This document shows positions 1 through 14,000 of a DNA stretch of 64,000 bases, piece after piece. A program made the position numbers and the translations under genes. The first letter of the stretch is position 1. The number at the start of each line of letters is the position of its first letter. Below the pieces are notes generated by a model. That model saw only the letters and a program-made list of their open reading frames with translations, was not told where the DNA came from and did no database searches. Origin of the DNA: Adineta vaga (taxonomy: Eukaryota > Rotifera); NCBI GenBank assembly GCA_021613535.1, contig CP075496.1, positions 7,316,001 through 7,380,000 on the forward strand, read 5' to 3'.

Positions 1-258
1 ATCGTATATGACTTACTAGAATCGAAATTAATTTCGTTAATTCATCTTTACTGTTAAAATGTTGTTTAATTCTAAAAATAAATTGAGTTAAATGTCATTA
101 AATCGTCTTAAAAAGAATTCTCACTTAGGTTCAACAGCTAAATTACTAAGTAATTTTGTAGCGTAGACTTGGTGTGATTTTTTATCCTGAATTATATTCA
201 ATAAATATTCAATAAATCTAAAAGAGATTTTATCAGGAGGAAAACTTTAATTGAATTC

Positions 259-1746
259 CTACTTATTTATATTGATTTTCCCCATTAAAATCAAACGTGA
301 ATTTGTTTTAAGAGATGTATCAACAAGATATTGTAATGCAGTTGATGAATACTTATATTTCAGTAGATAATTATTGAAATATTTACTTTCCAAACATTGC
401 TTTGTATTCTCATCTATAGATGAAAGAATTTCAGATTTTAAATCATCTCTCTGTTTTCTTTTCATACCATCGTCTTGAGAAAGAACAATCATAAGATTGA
501 AAATTGCTGCAGACAAATTTTCATGCGTATTTTCAGCTATAATCGAATGGGAATTGAATAAATCAAAACCGTGATCAACTCGAAATGCAGTTCGAGTTGT
601 TTCTAAATAAACAAAATGAACATCAAAATCTCTCTGTCTCTTTACTTGGCTTATTCTCACCATCTTTTATCAATTGACAGAGAAGATCAATTCCACCAAT
701 GTAAAAAATAATCGGTTGTTTATCTGTATTTAATTTTCTCAATGTATTTGTTAAATTCATTGCTTCTGATAGATTTTCATTTGAAAGAAATATTCGTGCT
801 GATTCTTCTCGTTGATATTTATCGCGTTGTCGTTGAACATCTTGGATACATTCTGAAAAGTAACAAGAGAATATCTCTTCAACCGTATCTTTTCACTCAC
901 GAGCCTTCTATCATTCGACGAGTATTGATGGATTCGAAATTGGTTATAGCAATCTGTTCTGCTTCAAGAAATTGTTCTTTAGCACGATCAAATTCTTTTA
1001 AATTGATCAAACATTTTCCTTTAATTACATATGCTTTGATATATGTAGGTGTGACCTAAACGAAATCTTCGAAAACGAATAATTATCTAGAAAAGATCGT
1101 ACTTTCAATGCCCAATCGCAATCATTCATTGCCTCTTCATATCGTTCTTGTTTAACATAGACTTGTGCTCGATTGGTATATAATATATCATAATCTTTTT
1201 TTGCTTTCAAACCCTTAAGTAACCACAACTGAATTCATGATCGAATTATTTTAATAATTCATACTTGTGTATAGTAGTCAATTGCTTGATCGTATGATTG
1301 TTGATGAAATGCATCATTTCCTTTAGTTTTGAATTCATCGGCTAAAATCTTATTTTTTCGACGATTTTCCGCACGTTCTTCTGCATCTTTTTCCAATGCA
1401 CTCATAAATGCAGCTAGGATCCAAAGTGAAACCTATTCAACAGTTTCTTCAACTTATAAAGATGTGTTACCTTGTGACAATTGTTCTTGTGGTATTGGTT
1501 GAGATGGAGATTTATTAATCACAGTACGATCGACACCTGTTTTTGATATTTGTTTAAGTAATACATCAGATTCTTCCATGGCTTTCGATACATCATTGGT
1601 ATCATTTGACGATAAATTTTGTACAAGTCGATCTAATCAACAAAGAAATTACATATGAAAAATCAATAGTGTACTCATTTTTATTTACGAATATCATCGA
1701 CTTGAGACAGAAATTTATTAAGATCTTCTTGTGATTCAGTCGCCAT
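259..1746 (-). CDS. TTC12: TTC12-like TPR protein (multi-exon, short form)
   Basis: TTC12 is a cytoplasmic co-chaperone-like factor needed for assembly of axonemal dynein arms. The start is the ATG at 1746, giving MATESQEDLNKFLSQVDDIR, which resembles the N-terminus of vertebrate TTC12. The next exons give a charged linker and TPR units, including LYTNRAQVYVKQERYEEAM and DCDWALK (about 1105-1190). The exon near 663-745 encodes IIFYIGGIDLLCQL, matching the region after the TPRs, followed by HGFDLFNSHSII. Introns are about 50-60 bp. The frame ends at a TAG at 259-261, so the protein looks much shorter than human TTC12 (about 705 residues) and lacks most of the C-terminal ARM-like part. The family call is firm; exact exon limits are estimates. 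It diverges from NCAPH. Confidence 0.8.
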
Positions 1747-1953
1747 GTGATGCAATGTAAATTTTAAATATATTTCAAATTGTTCTTACTCCATTACCAT
1801 CTCGTTTCCACGAACGACAATGCGTATATCATTGATTCACAATTTTCTGTCCGATGGTGGCGCTAGAATGCGAATTGGTCAGTTTGAAATGACAAGGCGG
1901 AAAGAAAAGGAACAAAGACGAATCGTTCGTTATTGTCATTAAGATCAACGAAA
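1747..1953. promoter_or_regulatory. Short divergent promoter region between TTC12 and NCAPH
   Basis: Only 207 bp separate the start codons of two divergently transcribed genes, so both promoters must lie here or overlap. No TATA box is obvious. A pyrimidine stretch ending in AG about 10 nt before the NCAPH ATG could be a leader splice acceptor. The promoter role is inferred from position. Confidence 0.5.
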
Positions 1954-4588
1954 ATGCCTGAACCAGCACCACGACGGTAACTGAATTTCATATTTGTAAT
2001 TTACTTTCCATCATAAATATTCATTTTAGTTCCTTAGCAGCACGACGACGTACAACAAAACTTGCTCATTTTGATGATGTTGATGATGATATTGATGAAA
2101 AAGAAAATTCACTCAATAGTAGTCTTACAGGACGACGTTCACGTGTTTTGAATAGTTCATTGAATGCTATAGATGATCAACCAACTCAAACACCAAGACA
2201 ATTGGTTGATTTGTATCAGAAGACTGTTGAATTAGCAACTCAAGGAAAAATAAATATTAAAAATGCATTTAGTATACCATTAGTAGAACGTTTACCACAA
2301 ATTTTAAATGTTATTGCATTAGATGATAAAGAAAATCATAATTTAGGACCGAATTTTGTTAAAGCTGGTTCAGTTATTGATACAAGGTGAGAATTGATCG
2401 ATAGAATTTCAGAAAGATAATCGCTTTATTCTTAAACAAATGTTTTCAATTCGTTTTAGTGCTAAAATTTATGGCTATCGTGTTGATGCTCTGCATACAG
2501 AAACTCAAAAATTAAGTGGAAACATTTTAAATACTGAAGAAGATAGTTCAAACGATGGTACGATTAAAGAAAATGGCCAAATGAATGGCGAAAATGAGAA
2601 TATTGATTCCGATCAAGTTGAGTCAAAAAAACCAGTACGTCGTGTAAAAGCCAAAGCAACAACGTTTATTTTAACTGATTTAACCAAAATAACACTTGAA
2701 CATGAATTTCAATTTCGTCCTTTGCAACCACCACATATGTGTCAATGGCGTGGTGGTATTGGTGCTGATTCTATCTATGCTGAAATGGTTTCGAGTACGA
2801 TGTATTCATCTAGTGATTTTCCATTGATTGATGGTTTTACTAACATTAATAGTCGAGTTGAAGAACAACAAACTAAAGTCGATTCGATTCTTGATCAAAC
2901 CATTATAGAAATGATTGATTTAACATCATTACGTAATGTTATTCGAAATAATGAAGGACATGATCATATTCTTGGTAAAAACAAAAGATTTCTCTAGATG
3001 AAATCAATATTAGTCTTCTTTTCTAGGAAATCAAACTTTACGTGATTTTGTTTTCAATGAAATGCCAAGTGGATCATTTATAAATACAATTCATGAAAGT
3101 TGTCTTGGTCAACAACTTGATGATAGTGTCAATCGATCTTGTATCAATAATGATGATGTCGATAATGACGACGGATATAATCATGAAGAATTAATGCATG
3201 CAGCTATTGAAGATCTTAATGATGATCTATCACAAGCGAATGAAGGTTTTAAAAATGCATTGACTCAATTGAGTAATCCAGATCCATCAAGTATTCATTC
3301 AAATTTCCAATCACAACAATCAACAAATGTAAGAAAATATTTCCTTGAATTGAAGATGAATACTAGTTCAATTTTCAGAAATAAGAATAGATATAAATAA
3401 ATGAGTGAACCGTTCGTTTTATTTTCTTTAGTCAAATTTACCATCAACAAATGGTTTATTATCATCATCATTCATGAGTGCAATTTCATTTGCTGATCAA
3501 ATGCCTAATTTATTAAATTCAAAAGATGGTCAATCTGAATATTCGTATTTTGATGCAGCAAAACTAAAATTATTTGCAGGACCTAATATATGGAAATTTA
3601 CTAATCTATTGAATACATCTACACCAACTACAAACACATCAACTGTTCAACAACAACAAGCACCTGCAACACCACATAAAATAGCAAGTCTAGCACGAGA
3701 AGGTGTCGGTCCGAAACGAAATATTCGTATAGAATTGTCCAATAATGGTTCTGTCGAACAGATTATGCTTGGTAATAATAATAATTATGGTCGCGATAAG
3801 AAAACAGTTGGTACAAGTCAAAGTTCATTAATATTGCGTATACGTGAAAAAAGTTTCAATCAAATGCAATTAGCAAGAAAAATACGACCATTAAGTGATT
3901 TAACAAATTCACATCATTTTCCTGATTTAAATTTTGAACATTTGGATTTAATCAATCGTCGACGAGAAAGACAACAACAACAACAACATATTGGTCAATA
4001 TGATGATCTTAATGACCATGATTTCCATGAAGTTGATCATCATCTTGATGATGATAGTAAGTTATTTTCAAATGATAATCTACATCGATGTAATGAACAA
4101 TTTTTGTTTTGCTTTTAGCTGGTATATTATCATCAGCTAATTATGATTTTGCTCGACCAATTCATTATGAAAAAATTGAGTTTGCTAAAGGCTCTTCGTC
4201 TGTCAATGCTAAGAATCTTAAACGTCAAATCATTGAAGAATTTACTCGCCAGAAAACAGATAAACAACGCAGTTTATCACTTGATTCAAGTACAATGAGT
4301 CAACAATCATCGATTTCATCGTTACAATCTCAACAACAAGAACCAGCTGTCGAATTTTCAATTCTATGTGAAAATCTTGCTGATCATGGTCATTTGTCAT
4401 TAGAAACAGATGTTGCATCCGCATTCTATTGCATGTTAATTAATTGTAATGAAAATAAATTATTCTTGAAAAACACTTCTCGCCGTGATGATTTTGTTAT
4501 TCAAGATCATCCATTTATGGATCAACGTAATCTTTCAACATTATCCTATTCCTATGTTAGTCATTCAAATTTATCAATGACTCATTAA
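1954..4588 (+). CDS. NCAPH: Condensin complex subunit 2 (kleisin NCAPH / Barren)
   Basis: NCAPH is the kleisin subunit of condensin I that bridges SMC2/SMC4 and recruits the HEAT subunits during mitotic chromosome compaction. The first exon is tiny (ATG at 1954, MPEPAPRR); the in-frame acceptor is TTTTAG at about 2029, giving SLAARRRTTKLAHFDD. Later exons carry family blocks in order: INIKNAFSIPLVERLPQIL, AKIYGYRVDALHTET, a segment with PPHMCQWRGG, GEYSYFDAAKLKLFAGPNIW, NYDFARPIHYEKIEFAKG and the C-terminal winged-helix part with DVASAFYCMLINCNENKLFL. Introns lie near 1977-2029, 2389-2457, 2978-3026, 3330-3431 and 4056-4118. The estimated length of roughly 765 residues is close to the usual length. 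Asp/Asn- and Gln-rich stretches lie between the conserved blocks. The identification is confident. Confidence 0.92.
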
Positions 4589-4687
4589 TATTGTTTTGTT
4601 TTGTTCATATGTATAGTCCGTAGTTATTTTTTTTTATGTGTAAAAATGAAAGAATCAAATGACATGTTTCTGTGTACACGAAATCAA

Positions 4688-7600
4688 TTAAAAATGATGT
4701 ATTTGTTGAAAAATTATTGAAATAATAAAGAAAATGAAAATGCTTGAAGAAGGAACGAGTTTGAATGCATAGTTATACATTGTATTGATCGTCTGTCCTT
4801 GAGATAATAGGGGACGACCGATGAGATATACAGCAAAATTTGGTGCATAAACATTAAATGATTGAACCATTGAATTAACGGATTGATCACCACAGCATGT
4901 TATCATAAAATCTGGAAAAAAATCAATAAAATTTGTAGAGAGAAAACAAACGAGTGATACTTACTTTGATATGACATACTTGGAGTATTTCCTAAAAAAA
5001 AGAAAACAAAGAAATAATGTACAATCAACATTATTTTCAACTGAATACTCTACACTACTAGTAACTGTAGGATATTATTTCTACTGCTATGAAATGAATC
5101 ATTGTTCATACCTGCTGCTTGAGGACCATCTAATGGTTGAACTGTAATACGTTCACCAGTCATTGCGATACATGATTGTAGGCCATTGCCAGATGTTGGT
5201 CTACCAAGATAACTACCTGAACCTGGATAAACGTTTTGTGGTCCAACATTTGATCCTGGCATCATTTGTGGATTAAAAGGTGAATTCATTGTACGATTCC
5301 AAGAATAATCCATGCCTGGTTGATTTTGCATTCCCATATTATTGAAATTGTTATTTTGATTATTGAAATAGCTTCCATTATAACCAGGAAAGTATTGAGA
5401 ATTTGGTGCGGCATTACCATTCATGACATAACCTGGGTTATACAATTGATTATTAGAACCAAATTGTGTTGGAGCAGCTGGATAACCTCCATAGGCTTGT
5501 TGTTGTGGTTGAAAATAACCTGCACCAAGATCTTGCGATTGAAAACCTTGTCTATTCATCACATTCGATCTGTTACGTTGCGTATTCATCCAATCTTGTC
5601 GTTTTTGACGTGGACGTTTTTGTAAAAATTTTTGAGGATTATTATAGTAACCAGCTGAACGACGTAAAACATTATTCATTGGATCAAGAAGAACATCAGC
5701 ACATATATGACGAAGAACAAACTAATCAAAACAAAGAAGGAAAAAGGTGATAGTGTTCATAGAATCTGTCAAGAATTATGTACTTGTCTTAAACGATTTC
5801 CATCATTCGTTATACCCATAGATTGTAATGCGGCATTGGTCGGAATAAATAAAGTATAAGGACGACCAGCTTGTTTCAATTGTTCAATAACACGTGTTTG
5901 TTGAAGTAATTGCGCAAATGTACTAAATAGAATAAGAGTTGAAAATAACTATCGCTTTTAATGATTACTTGGCTCCTTGTACGGATCGAGAACTCCTTCA
6001 ATTGGAATTACCATTCCAGATAAAATACCTAGAATAAGAGTATAAAATCATCAAGAATATGCTTTGACATTGATTTTACCTCGAATAACATGCATAACTC
6101 CATTTCTAATTGGCATATTTGATTCACCATTGAGAATGGTTGCTGTAAACTGTAAAGAATTCGTTGTACGACCGACGAGTGTCACAACTTAAAGCAAATA
6201 TTTTTAGTTACCATATATTAATGACATATATCTTACTCGGTCCTCGTGTACCAGTCGAAATTTGTGCTTGAATGGTGAATTGAGGATCCATTGTTGGATA
6301 AGTTAGACCATTTTGAAAAGTTGTTAAGGTTGGATAAGGAGACATTTGATAATAATTCGGACTAAATTGTTGCTGTTGTTGTTGATTTGGTAGTATCTGT
6401 TGTGGAAGTAGTTGTTGTTGCTGCGGTAGTTGTTGATTTGGTAACATCTGTTGTGGAAGTAATTGTTGTTGCTGTTGATTGGGTAGTATTTGTTGATTAA
6501 GTAACTGTTGTTGTTGGTTTGGTATCATCTGCTGTGGAAGTAATTGTTGTTGCTGTTGGTTAGGTAATATTTGTTGATTAAGCAACTGCTGTTTTTGTTG
6601 TTGTTGTTGATTTGGTATTATCTGCTGTGGAAGTATTTGCTGTTGTTGTCGGTTAGGTACTATTTGTTGATTAAGCAACTGTTGCTTTTGTTGTTGATTT
6701 GGTAATTGTTGTTGAGGAAACTGTTGCGGTTGATAATTTGTATTAGATGCTATATTCATTTGTCGACGACGACGTCGTGGTAATTTTTTATCGAATCCTG
6801 AAGCAGCTCGTTGAAACTGTGGCATTTGAGCTTGTTGTTGTTGATTGAAACCAGACTGAAGATACGATTGCTGTTGCTCTTGTTGTCCAGGTTGAAATAC
6901 ATTTTGTTTCGTAAAATAACTTGATTTCATTGAAGACGACGACATTTGTTGATCCGTGTATATTGGAAATGGTATAATATGTCGGCGTAAATTCTAAAAT
7001 AGTTTTGAAGAGTTCAATTATAGAACACTATTCTCAAATAATTGTTTCTTCTACTTACCAAACTAAGCTCTTGTAAATTTCCCAATTGTTGTATCGACAT
7101 TTGTTGTGGAATAAGTACCGTAATATTCATTGATAATGATCCTTGTAATATATTTATTAGTTCTAAATCTCCTGATTGTTGCACAAGATTCATGAAATAT
7201 CTAGAAATCATTATTAAACATATGATGTGGATGTCTTCAGTGATCGTCTCACTTACTGATAATTTCGTGAAAGTTCATCGGCAGCTGATCGAGTTTGAGT
7301 AGTAAGAATTGTAGAAATTGGATAGACAATACCATTACCATAGATTTGAATTTCTTCTGGACGTGAAGTTAAGATACGTGCAACATGTCGACCAGAAACA
7401 ACATCAACTAAGAAGAAGATTTTCATTGACGAAAATTGTAAACTAGCACGCAGAGAAAAAGACGATAATGAATATTACCTTGAAATGTTTGATCTGGTTG
7501 TGTTACTTTGCGGAAAGTAATCCACCGATTACCATCCAATGTTGTCACTTGTTTTGTGGAATCCATTGCTGCTGGAAATAAAACCAAAGGTATGACATGT

Positions 7601-9488
7601 GCTCTGATAAACTAAATCATATTGTGTGAGAAAGAATAAGAAATAAGTCTGTTTTGTTTTACTTCATTAATATCGTTTGTACTATTCATTGAAGACTGAT
7701 CGAGAAGAAAACTTAAACTTGAACCCATACTAGCAAATGCTTGATCGTTTGGTAAGAACCATGTTTGATGATTTATTGAACGTAATTCCGAACGAAAATA
7801 TTCACTACGTTCAGCTAATTGTCGAAGACGACTATAATATTTAACTACAATATGAATATGAAAATTTTCAGAGAAAAATCTTACGAAAATTGTCCATCTT
7901 CAAGTGCATGATAAGCTGTTCTATATGGTGCTTGATCACGTCTTTCAGGTGGCCATAGAATATTATCAATAACATTGATCACACCACGACTCATCAAGCG
8001 TGATTGTAATACAAACGCATTGTTTATAGTTGGACGCTAGAAATAAAAATCATTCATTGTGATTTCTAACTCTTATCAAGATGATGTGACGTAATTCGAT
8101 TGTAATATAAGAAACAGAACGTCATCAAGAAATTGTAAACATTTCACGAACTGTCAAAGTACAAAAGAGAAAATAAATAATTTTTTTCAGAATAGTATTA
8201 ATTCTTCTTGAGTATAGTAGCATGTAGACATATATAGACGAACATAATTTATAGGTTCATATGGTTCTAAGTGAGAAAGAGAACAGCACCCACTGCGAAA
8301 ATATATATCATTTCGACATTCGTTAGCGGGTCATAACGACATTCAGAGTGATTCAGAACAATGAAGTCCATCGAATCATGTACACTAACGAAAAATATTA
8401 AATACTCCATATTCTTTTGTTATATGATGTATTGATCAAAATTATAGAAAGGATATAGTAAGATGGAAACTAGTTTTTGAGAGCATCGTATATCTTTACC
8501 AACTTTATTTATATACTTACTAATATTCCAATGCCATTGTTGGGTTCTATTTGCCCATAACTTTGTTGTTGCGGTAGTTGTTGTTGTTGAAAATTTGAAT
8601 TAAAATTGATATTCGGTATATTTGGATTTTGTCGATGTTGCGTATTAACATTTGCATTTCCCGAAACTGGACTTCCTACATACGAGAAAGAAAACCAAAT
8701 GCATCTTAAAAACAATCAATTATTTACCTTGTGCGGCAAGATAATTGTGATTTCGATTAAAATTATCCACTAAACACAAAATGAAATTTTGCACTCCTAT
8801 GTTTCTCCATATTACATACCAATATATGGATTCATAGGTGCAGCATTTCCAATTTGATTCGTTTGATTAAGCGATGTATGTGTTAACCAAGAAATTCCAC
8901 CTGTTCCATATCCTGCATTATCAAAACTTTCATTGACATGTGGTCCTGTTCCACCATAAAATCCAAGTCCATAGAAAACCTGAAAATTCATATAAATTCA
9001 TCTTTTCTTTTTTCTCTTTCGTTGTTTTTTCAATCTACTTGAAAAGGTGGAAGGATAGTTGGTAGATTATTTTGTACACGAATACCCATCATTTGTCTTG
9101 GATTAGCTTGACTGTATTTTTCTTGTGCCATATTGAATAACATTTGTTCATCATATCGTCCAGGAACAATATGATATTTCCAAAGTAAATTTGGATCTTC
9201 ATTTTTACGATTTAGATGTATCATTGCATCATTATTTGGTGCAAATATAGTAAAATCAATCATACCATCTGTTTGTTGAGGAAACATTCCTTGTAATATC
9301 ATTTGAATATCTTGTTGACGAATTAATTGTTGATAAAACTAAATTTTTCGATCGTTAAAAAGAAGAAAGATCAATTTTAATCAACAACTTACTAATGATA
9401 AATCAGGCATGTTTGCTAGATCTTCAAGTGGACCAGCAAAACAATGAACACTGATTATTAATAGGATATAACAACAAACGAGATTCAT
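4688..9488 (-). CDS. Secreted or membrane-anchored fasciclin (FAS1) multidomain protein with Gln-rich inserts
   Basis: This is an extracellular adhesion-type protein of the fasciclin/periostin/TGFBI class. The ATG at 9488 starts a signal peptide (MNLVCCYILLIISVHCFAG). At least four FAS1 domains are recognisable: one with FTIFAPNNDAM and KYHIVPGRYD (about 9030-9300), one with TWFLPNDQAF and a VRAHVIPLV-like block (7300-8030), one with ITVLIPQQ and LRRHIIPFP (from 7211), ending in NGVMHVIRGIL (about 6080), and one with YTLFIPTNAAL (about 5850) that finishes near 4690. Domains 1, 3 and 4 are interrupted by low-complexity segments. The last residues (FKLVPSSSIFIFFIISIIF) form a hydrophobic tail, suggesting a GPI signal or membrane anchor. 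A splice acceptor lies 9 nt before the ATG. No orthologue is named because FAS1 proteins diverge quickly. Confidence 0.82.
6355..6730 (-). repeat. Gln-rich tandem repeat inside the fasciclin gene
   Basis: About nine imperfect units of the form (L/I)L(N/P)QQ(I/M)(L/I/V)PN followed by two to six Gln run through this exon. The DNA is a diverged array rich in TTGTTG, visible as recurring TTGGTA..TATCTG blocks. The repeat is coding and in frame, so copy number probably varies between alleles. Confidence 0.85.
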
Positions 9489-11084
9489 AGTTCTATTCTA
9501 AAAATGAAGTTAAGAAGTAAAGAGTATTAATTCTCTATCGAGAAGTGGGGAGAGAGAGAGAGAGCGAGAAGGTAAACGAAGAGAAAGGTGAGTATTGAAT
9601 ACGTATAGTTGACCGTATGAGGAGCGATATGACCATTTGACCATGATTAGTCGGTGCAGTTCATCGATAAAATTTTTTCCTATTCTTCTTTTTTTCAAAG
9701 TTCAACTCGAACAATATAGTTGATGGTCGCAAATCGTTGTTGTTGTTGTATGAATATGAATGCAATAAAAGGTGTTATTTTGTCAATAATTACATGCATA
9801 ATAGACAGTACTTTTGTTCGATTTGAAAGAGAAGAATAATGAAAAAAAAGAGAAAAAGATCAATAATTGAATCATGTCTTATCGGGATTGTCATCAAGTG
9901 TCTGAATCAGAAATATATATCAAATACATTCTTATCTATTCCTCCATTTTTTTGCTAATACAACAGTGCATAACTGTCATCAAAATCATCGATCATCTAT
10001 CAGGACATATTTCTCGAACTTTCCGCAAGGTAGTTTGGTACAAGAAAATCATGATATTTTTCATTAAAAAAGAAGGCAGTTTAAAATGATATGTATGATT
10101 GTCAAACTTCACAAATCAATCATTCACAAAAATCTTTCATCACACGTGATTAAAAAGATGAGCCATCTCTATTTTGTCGGTTATCTTCTCCATCAGTCTA
10201 TTAATTGATACGTATGTGACTGTTTTCGTCGATGAACAAATTGATAAAAATTCAAACAACCTATACACAACCATTGATCTAACAGTCATAATTCATTCTG
10301 AAGTATTACAGATTAGTTTTTGTTCCAAAACACATGATCTTTATGTATAATATCTTGATATTCTGTTATATTTACGTCGAACCAGAACCATAGATATGAT
10401 TTCGAGTACACAGAATAGCAAGGATAGATTTTACATACTTAAGACGATTGCTCTATCAATGATATTTGATCATTAAATAGACGATCGTTGGTTCGAAATA
10501 TGACAGGATTCTATCTCTATCATTATTTTTAAATCTATGTACATGTTTCATATGGTTCTTTTTTTCTTCATTCTATGTCATCTGGCATAGAACAGTTCTT
10601 GTTTCAACAGAAGAGAAATATCAAAAAGTACATAGCTAGACGAAAAGGTCTCTGTTACTTTTTTTTTGTAAAACTAAATGGATTCTTTCTGAGAACAATT
10701 GACAAGTAGAAGAAATATGTTTGATTTATGAGCAGTAGTATATTTCAACATTACTTGTTGTTGCAGAAAGATAAGTATTTCATTTCCATTCCTAAAGCCG
10801 TCTTTCTATTCAATTCAATTTAATTCAATAATTTTGCAAAAAAAAAATAAATCAGAGACAAGAACCGTAATAAATATAATACAATAAAGAAAAGAATCGG
10901 ATTAAATTGAGACTCATTCACAGACAAACCACTCCACAGAAAAGAGAAACATTCTGTTTTAAAATGCACGAAACACTCAAATATGAAATAAGTTAATTAA
11001 AAGAATTGCCTCTTAAAATGTGAACGAAAGACTAATGCATTAATAGCTTAGTACTAGTGATACAGTTTCTTTTCTCTCGTTTAA
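9489..11084. other. Non-coding stretch between the fasciclin gene and DNMBP-like gene
   Basis: It should hold the 5' region of the fasciclin gene and the 3' region of the DNMBP-like gene. A short GAGA repeat lies near 9549-9566. A (-) acceptor CATTTTTAG lies at 9498 just before the fasciclin start. Open frames here are short, of low complexity and without recognisable domains. Confidence 0.6.
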
Positions 11085-14000
11085 TTAAGCTGTTTGTATA
11101 TAATTTGCAGGAACATAACCACGTTGTGTGATATCATTTAGTTTCTCCGCATACCACCAATCTTCATTTCCACCATCATCGAGACGACGTAAAATTTTCA
11201 ATCGTTCACCAACATGTAAAGAAAGAACACCATCACTTGTACATTCAAAATCATACATAGCTACATATATCTAAATGATTTTCGAAGGAAATCTAAATAA
11301 AATCTTAATTAATATATATTTTCATACTCGTTCATCTTCATTCGATTCAGATATGGTGGAATCATCAAGATCAATTGAAGCATATTGATGAGATTCATTT
11401 ATTTGATTTAAATAAATTCGTTCACTATCACAATCACGCGAAGAATTTATTAAACATGATTGTGGTTCTGTATTTGCTCGAGTTAATAAGTGTTTTTGAT
11501 TTTCAGTACGTGATAGATCATAATTAAATGCCAGATTTGTATGAGCTACTGGTAGAGATGCTCGTGTTGGTATCATATCATGGCGGAGAGGCGTTGGTGG
11601 TGTATGAGACAGAAAACCTGATCGATCACCAGATGACAAAGGGATAAGAATAGAACGAGGTAATAAACCGCGAGTGACTAGAAGAAAAAGATATATTATT
11701 GAAAGAAGACGACGACGTTTTTCATACCTCCATTATCCACAAGCCAATGTATATCAATAGAATCTTTTGGATTTGTTTCATTTTGATTAATCACAGCGAC
11801 AAGATCGCCCTATTTTTAATAACAAAAGTTTTATTAAATAAGTTTTTTCTTAGTAACAATTTTCGATACGCCTTAAACAATGACTAATTAATCCTACTTA
11901 CACTTCGAACATTAATCTCCATTGATCGATTACTTGTTGTATTTGTATAATTTCGTATAACTGTAAATAGATCCTTTTCTGTATAATGATTTCTTAATAA
12001 ACGTCGAATTTCATCTGTTTGCATGGATTTATCCTAATTAATGGTACAATTATTCGAATGATCAAAACAAAAACGAAACATTCAACAATACAAACCTTAT
12101 CACTACTGTAAACATTACTCATCAAAGAAGCTATTCGAGCAGCTGATAGATGTTTTAATTTCTCAGAAAAATTCTTTGCTGTAATTGTCAATTGAAATAA
12201 TTGTTCAGCAGTTAAACTATTTTTCGAAGTAAATCTTTCTACAATTTGTAACCAACTTAATTGTCCGGAATTAGTCGATGATGTTGTCTATAAAAATAAA
12301 CAAGAGAATTCAATCAGAATATATATTTCATTATATTAATCGTTTCTTTACTAGATTAAGTGCATATTGAATATTTGTTCTCATATGTTGCATCAAACGA
12401 AGATGTCCAACAATAAATGCTTTTAAACAAATCGATAGAATTTCACAACTTTGTTCATATAGAACAGGTAATTCTTCGAGTAATTGACTATTTAGTGCTT
12501 CATATGTTTTTTTAGCTAGTTCGAGAACTTGTTTTGCCTAAATGAAGGAAAAAAAAATGAGATTTGAAGATGAGAAAAAAAACGATTTATTCAATTTACT
12601 TGTCGTGATTGTTGATCTTTAACTTTATCATACGCTGATTGAGCACTATCATAATCTAATAATTTATCATGTCGTTTCGATATTAAATTTGATGGTAAAA
12701 CAAATAGTTTAATTAATGTATTTACTGGATTTGCTACACATGATTCCATATGTGTACACTAGATAAGAAAAATAAGAGAAATAAACAGAATAAGAGAAAA
12801 AGGAATATTATTTACAAATTCAGTGAATGCATTTTCAAGTAATGAACGTTTTGATTGAGTAAATTGTTGAGCTAAATCCGGCATTTTATCCGATAATAGC
12901 TCTTGAAAATCTTCCGCAACGCTCACTTGAGTAACGAAAGTTTCCTAGAAGAAAATAACTGATTTTAATATCTATATCATTCGAATAAAGATCAAGAACA
13001 AAATGATTCACTTGCAGACAAAATCTATATTTTTTTTTAAATAAAGTTCAATGACAGTAGACAAAAAAACTACTATGATCTCATTTTTTTTCAAGTCAAA
13101 TTTCAGTTTATTTAATTCGCATCTTTCAAAAAGAAAAGACTCAAAAGTATAATAGATCAACTTTTTTTTGAAAAATCTTACCTTTAATGCTTCCATGCAA
13201 TTATAGGCATTGCGAACAAATAATCTTAAAAATTTATCAATTGATCGAAATCGTTGTTCTTCAAAATTGAATCGTTCATCAATTGTATGTGCTGATAAAC
13301 CAAATGCACTGGATAAACGCATACTAATACGTGCAGATTTCTTTCTCATGGTATGCATATTCAATTTATATAATTTATTTGTTAAAGCTTCATCTTTTTC
13401 TCGTCGTTGATATTTTGAAACTAAATGAGAAGAACGACATGTTCGTTGTGGATATTCTCGTCTGATTAAATTCGCTGCTGATAATCTCGGTAATGATGGC
13501 ATCGATGTCGCACGTCGAAATGTACTGATATGATATGGTTCCATATTATCTTCAGTGACATTGGTATTACGTGTACTCTTTACAAGTATATACCGTCTAC
13601 ATTTTGTCAAGGCCATTCGAAATGTATGTGAAGGGAGAACAATGTATATAAATGTGAGCGGATGAAATTGAAGATTCGTACGTTTTTTGCTCGAATGTAT
13701 GTATGTAAGTGATTATGCAAAAAATGTTTGTAGATCTCTTTTTCTCGTCGATGTTATTCTCGTATCTATATTCATTCTTTCGTTTTACCTTGATTCTTCT
13801 TCCTCTTTTTTTTCTTCTTGTTATTCACAAGGACATTGAAATGTCCAATGTCAATACAAAAATGAACACGTACCTATTTCTTTTCGTCGCTTATATTCAT
13901 TGATAAAATTAGCCATCGATATTAAATTCGATATCGCTTCTTTTAAATGTATATAATCCATATGATCACTATTTGTACTCTATGTAAAAAAACAAAAGAG

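Noticed and set aside
9874-10089. 71-residue plus-strand frame upstream of the fasciclin gene
   Set aside because: Low-complexity Ile/Lys-rich product, no splice context and no recognisable domain; it looks like chance in A+T-rich DNA.
10481-10500. GGTTCGAA motif resembling a tRNA B box
   Set aside because: No cloverleaf, A box or acceptor stem can be built around it.
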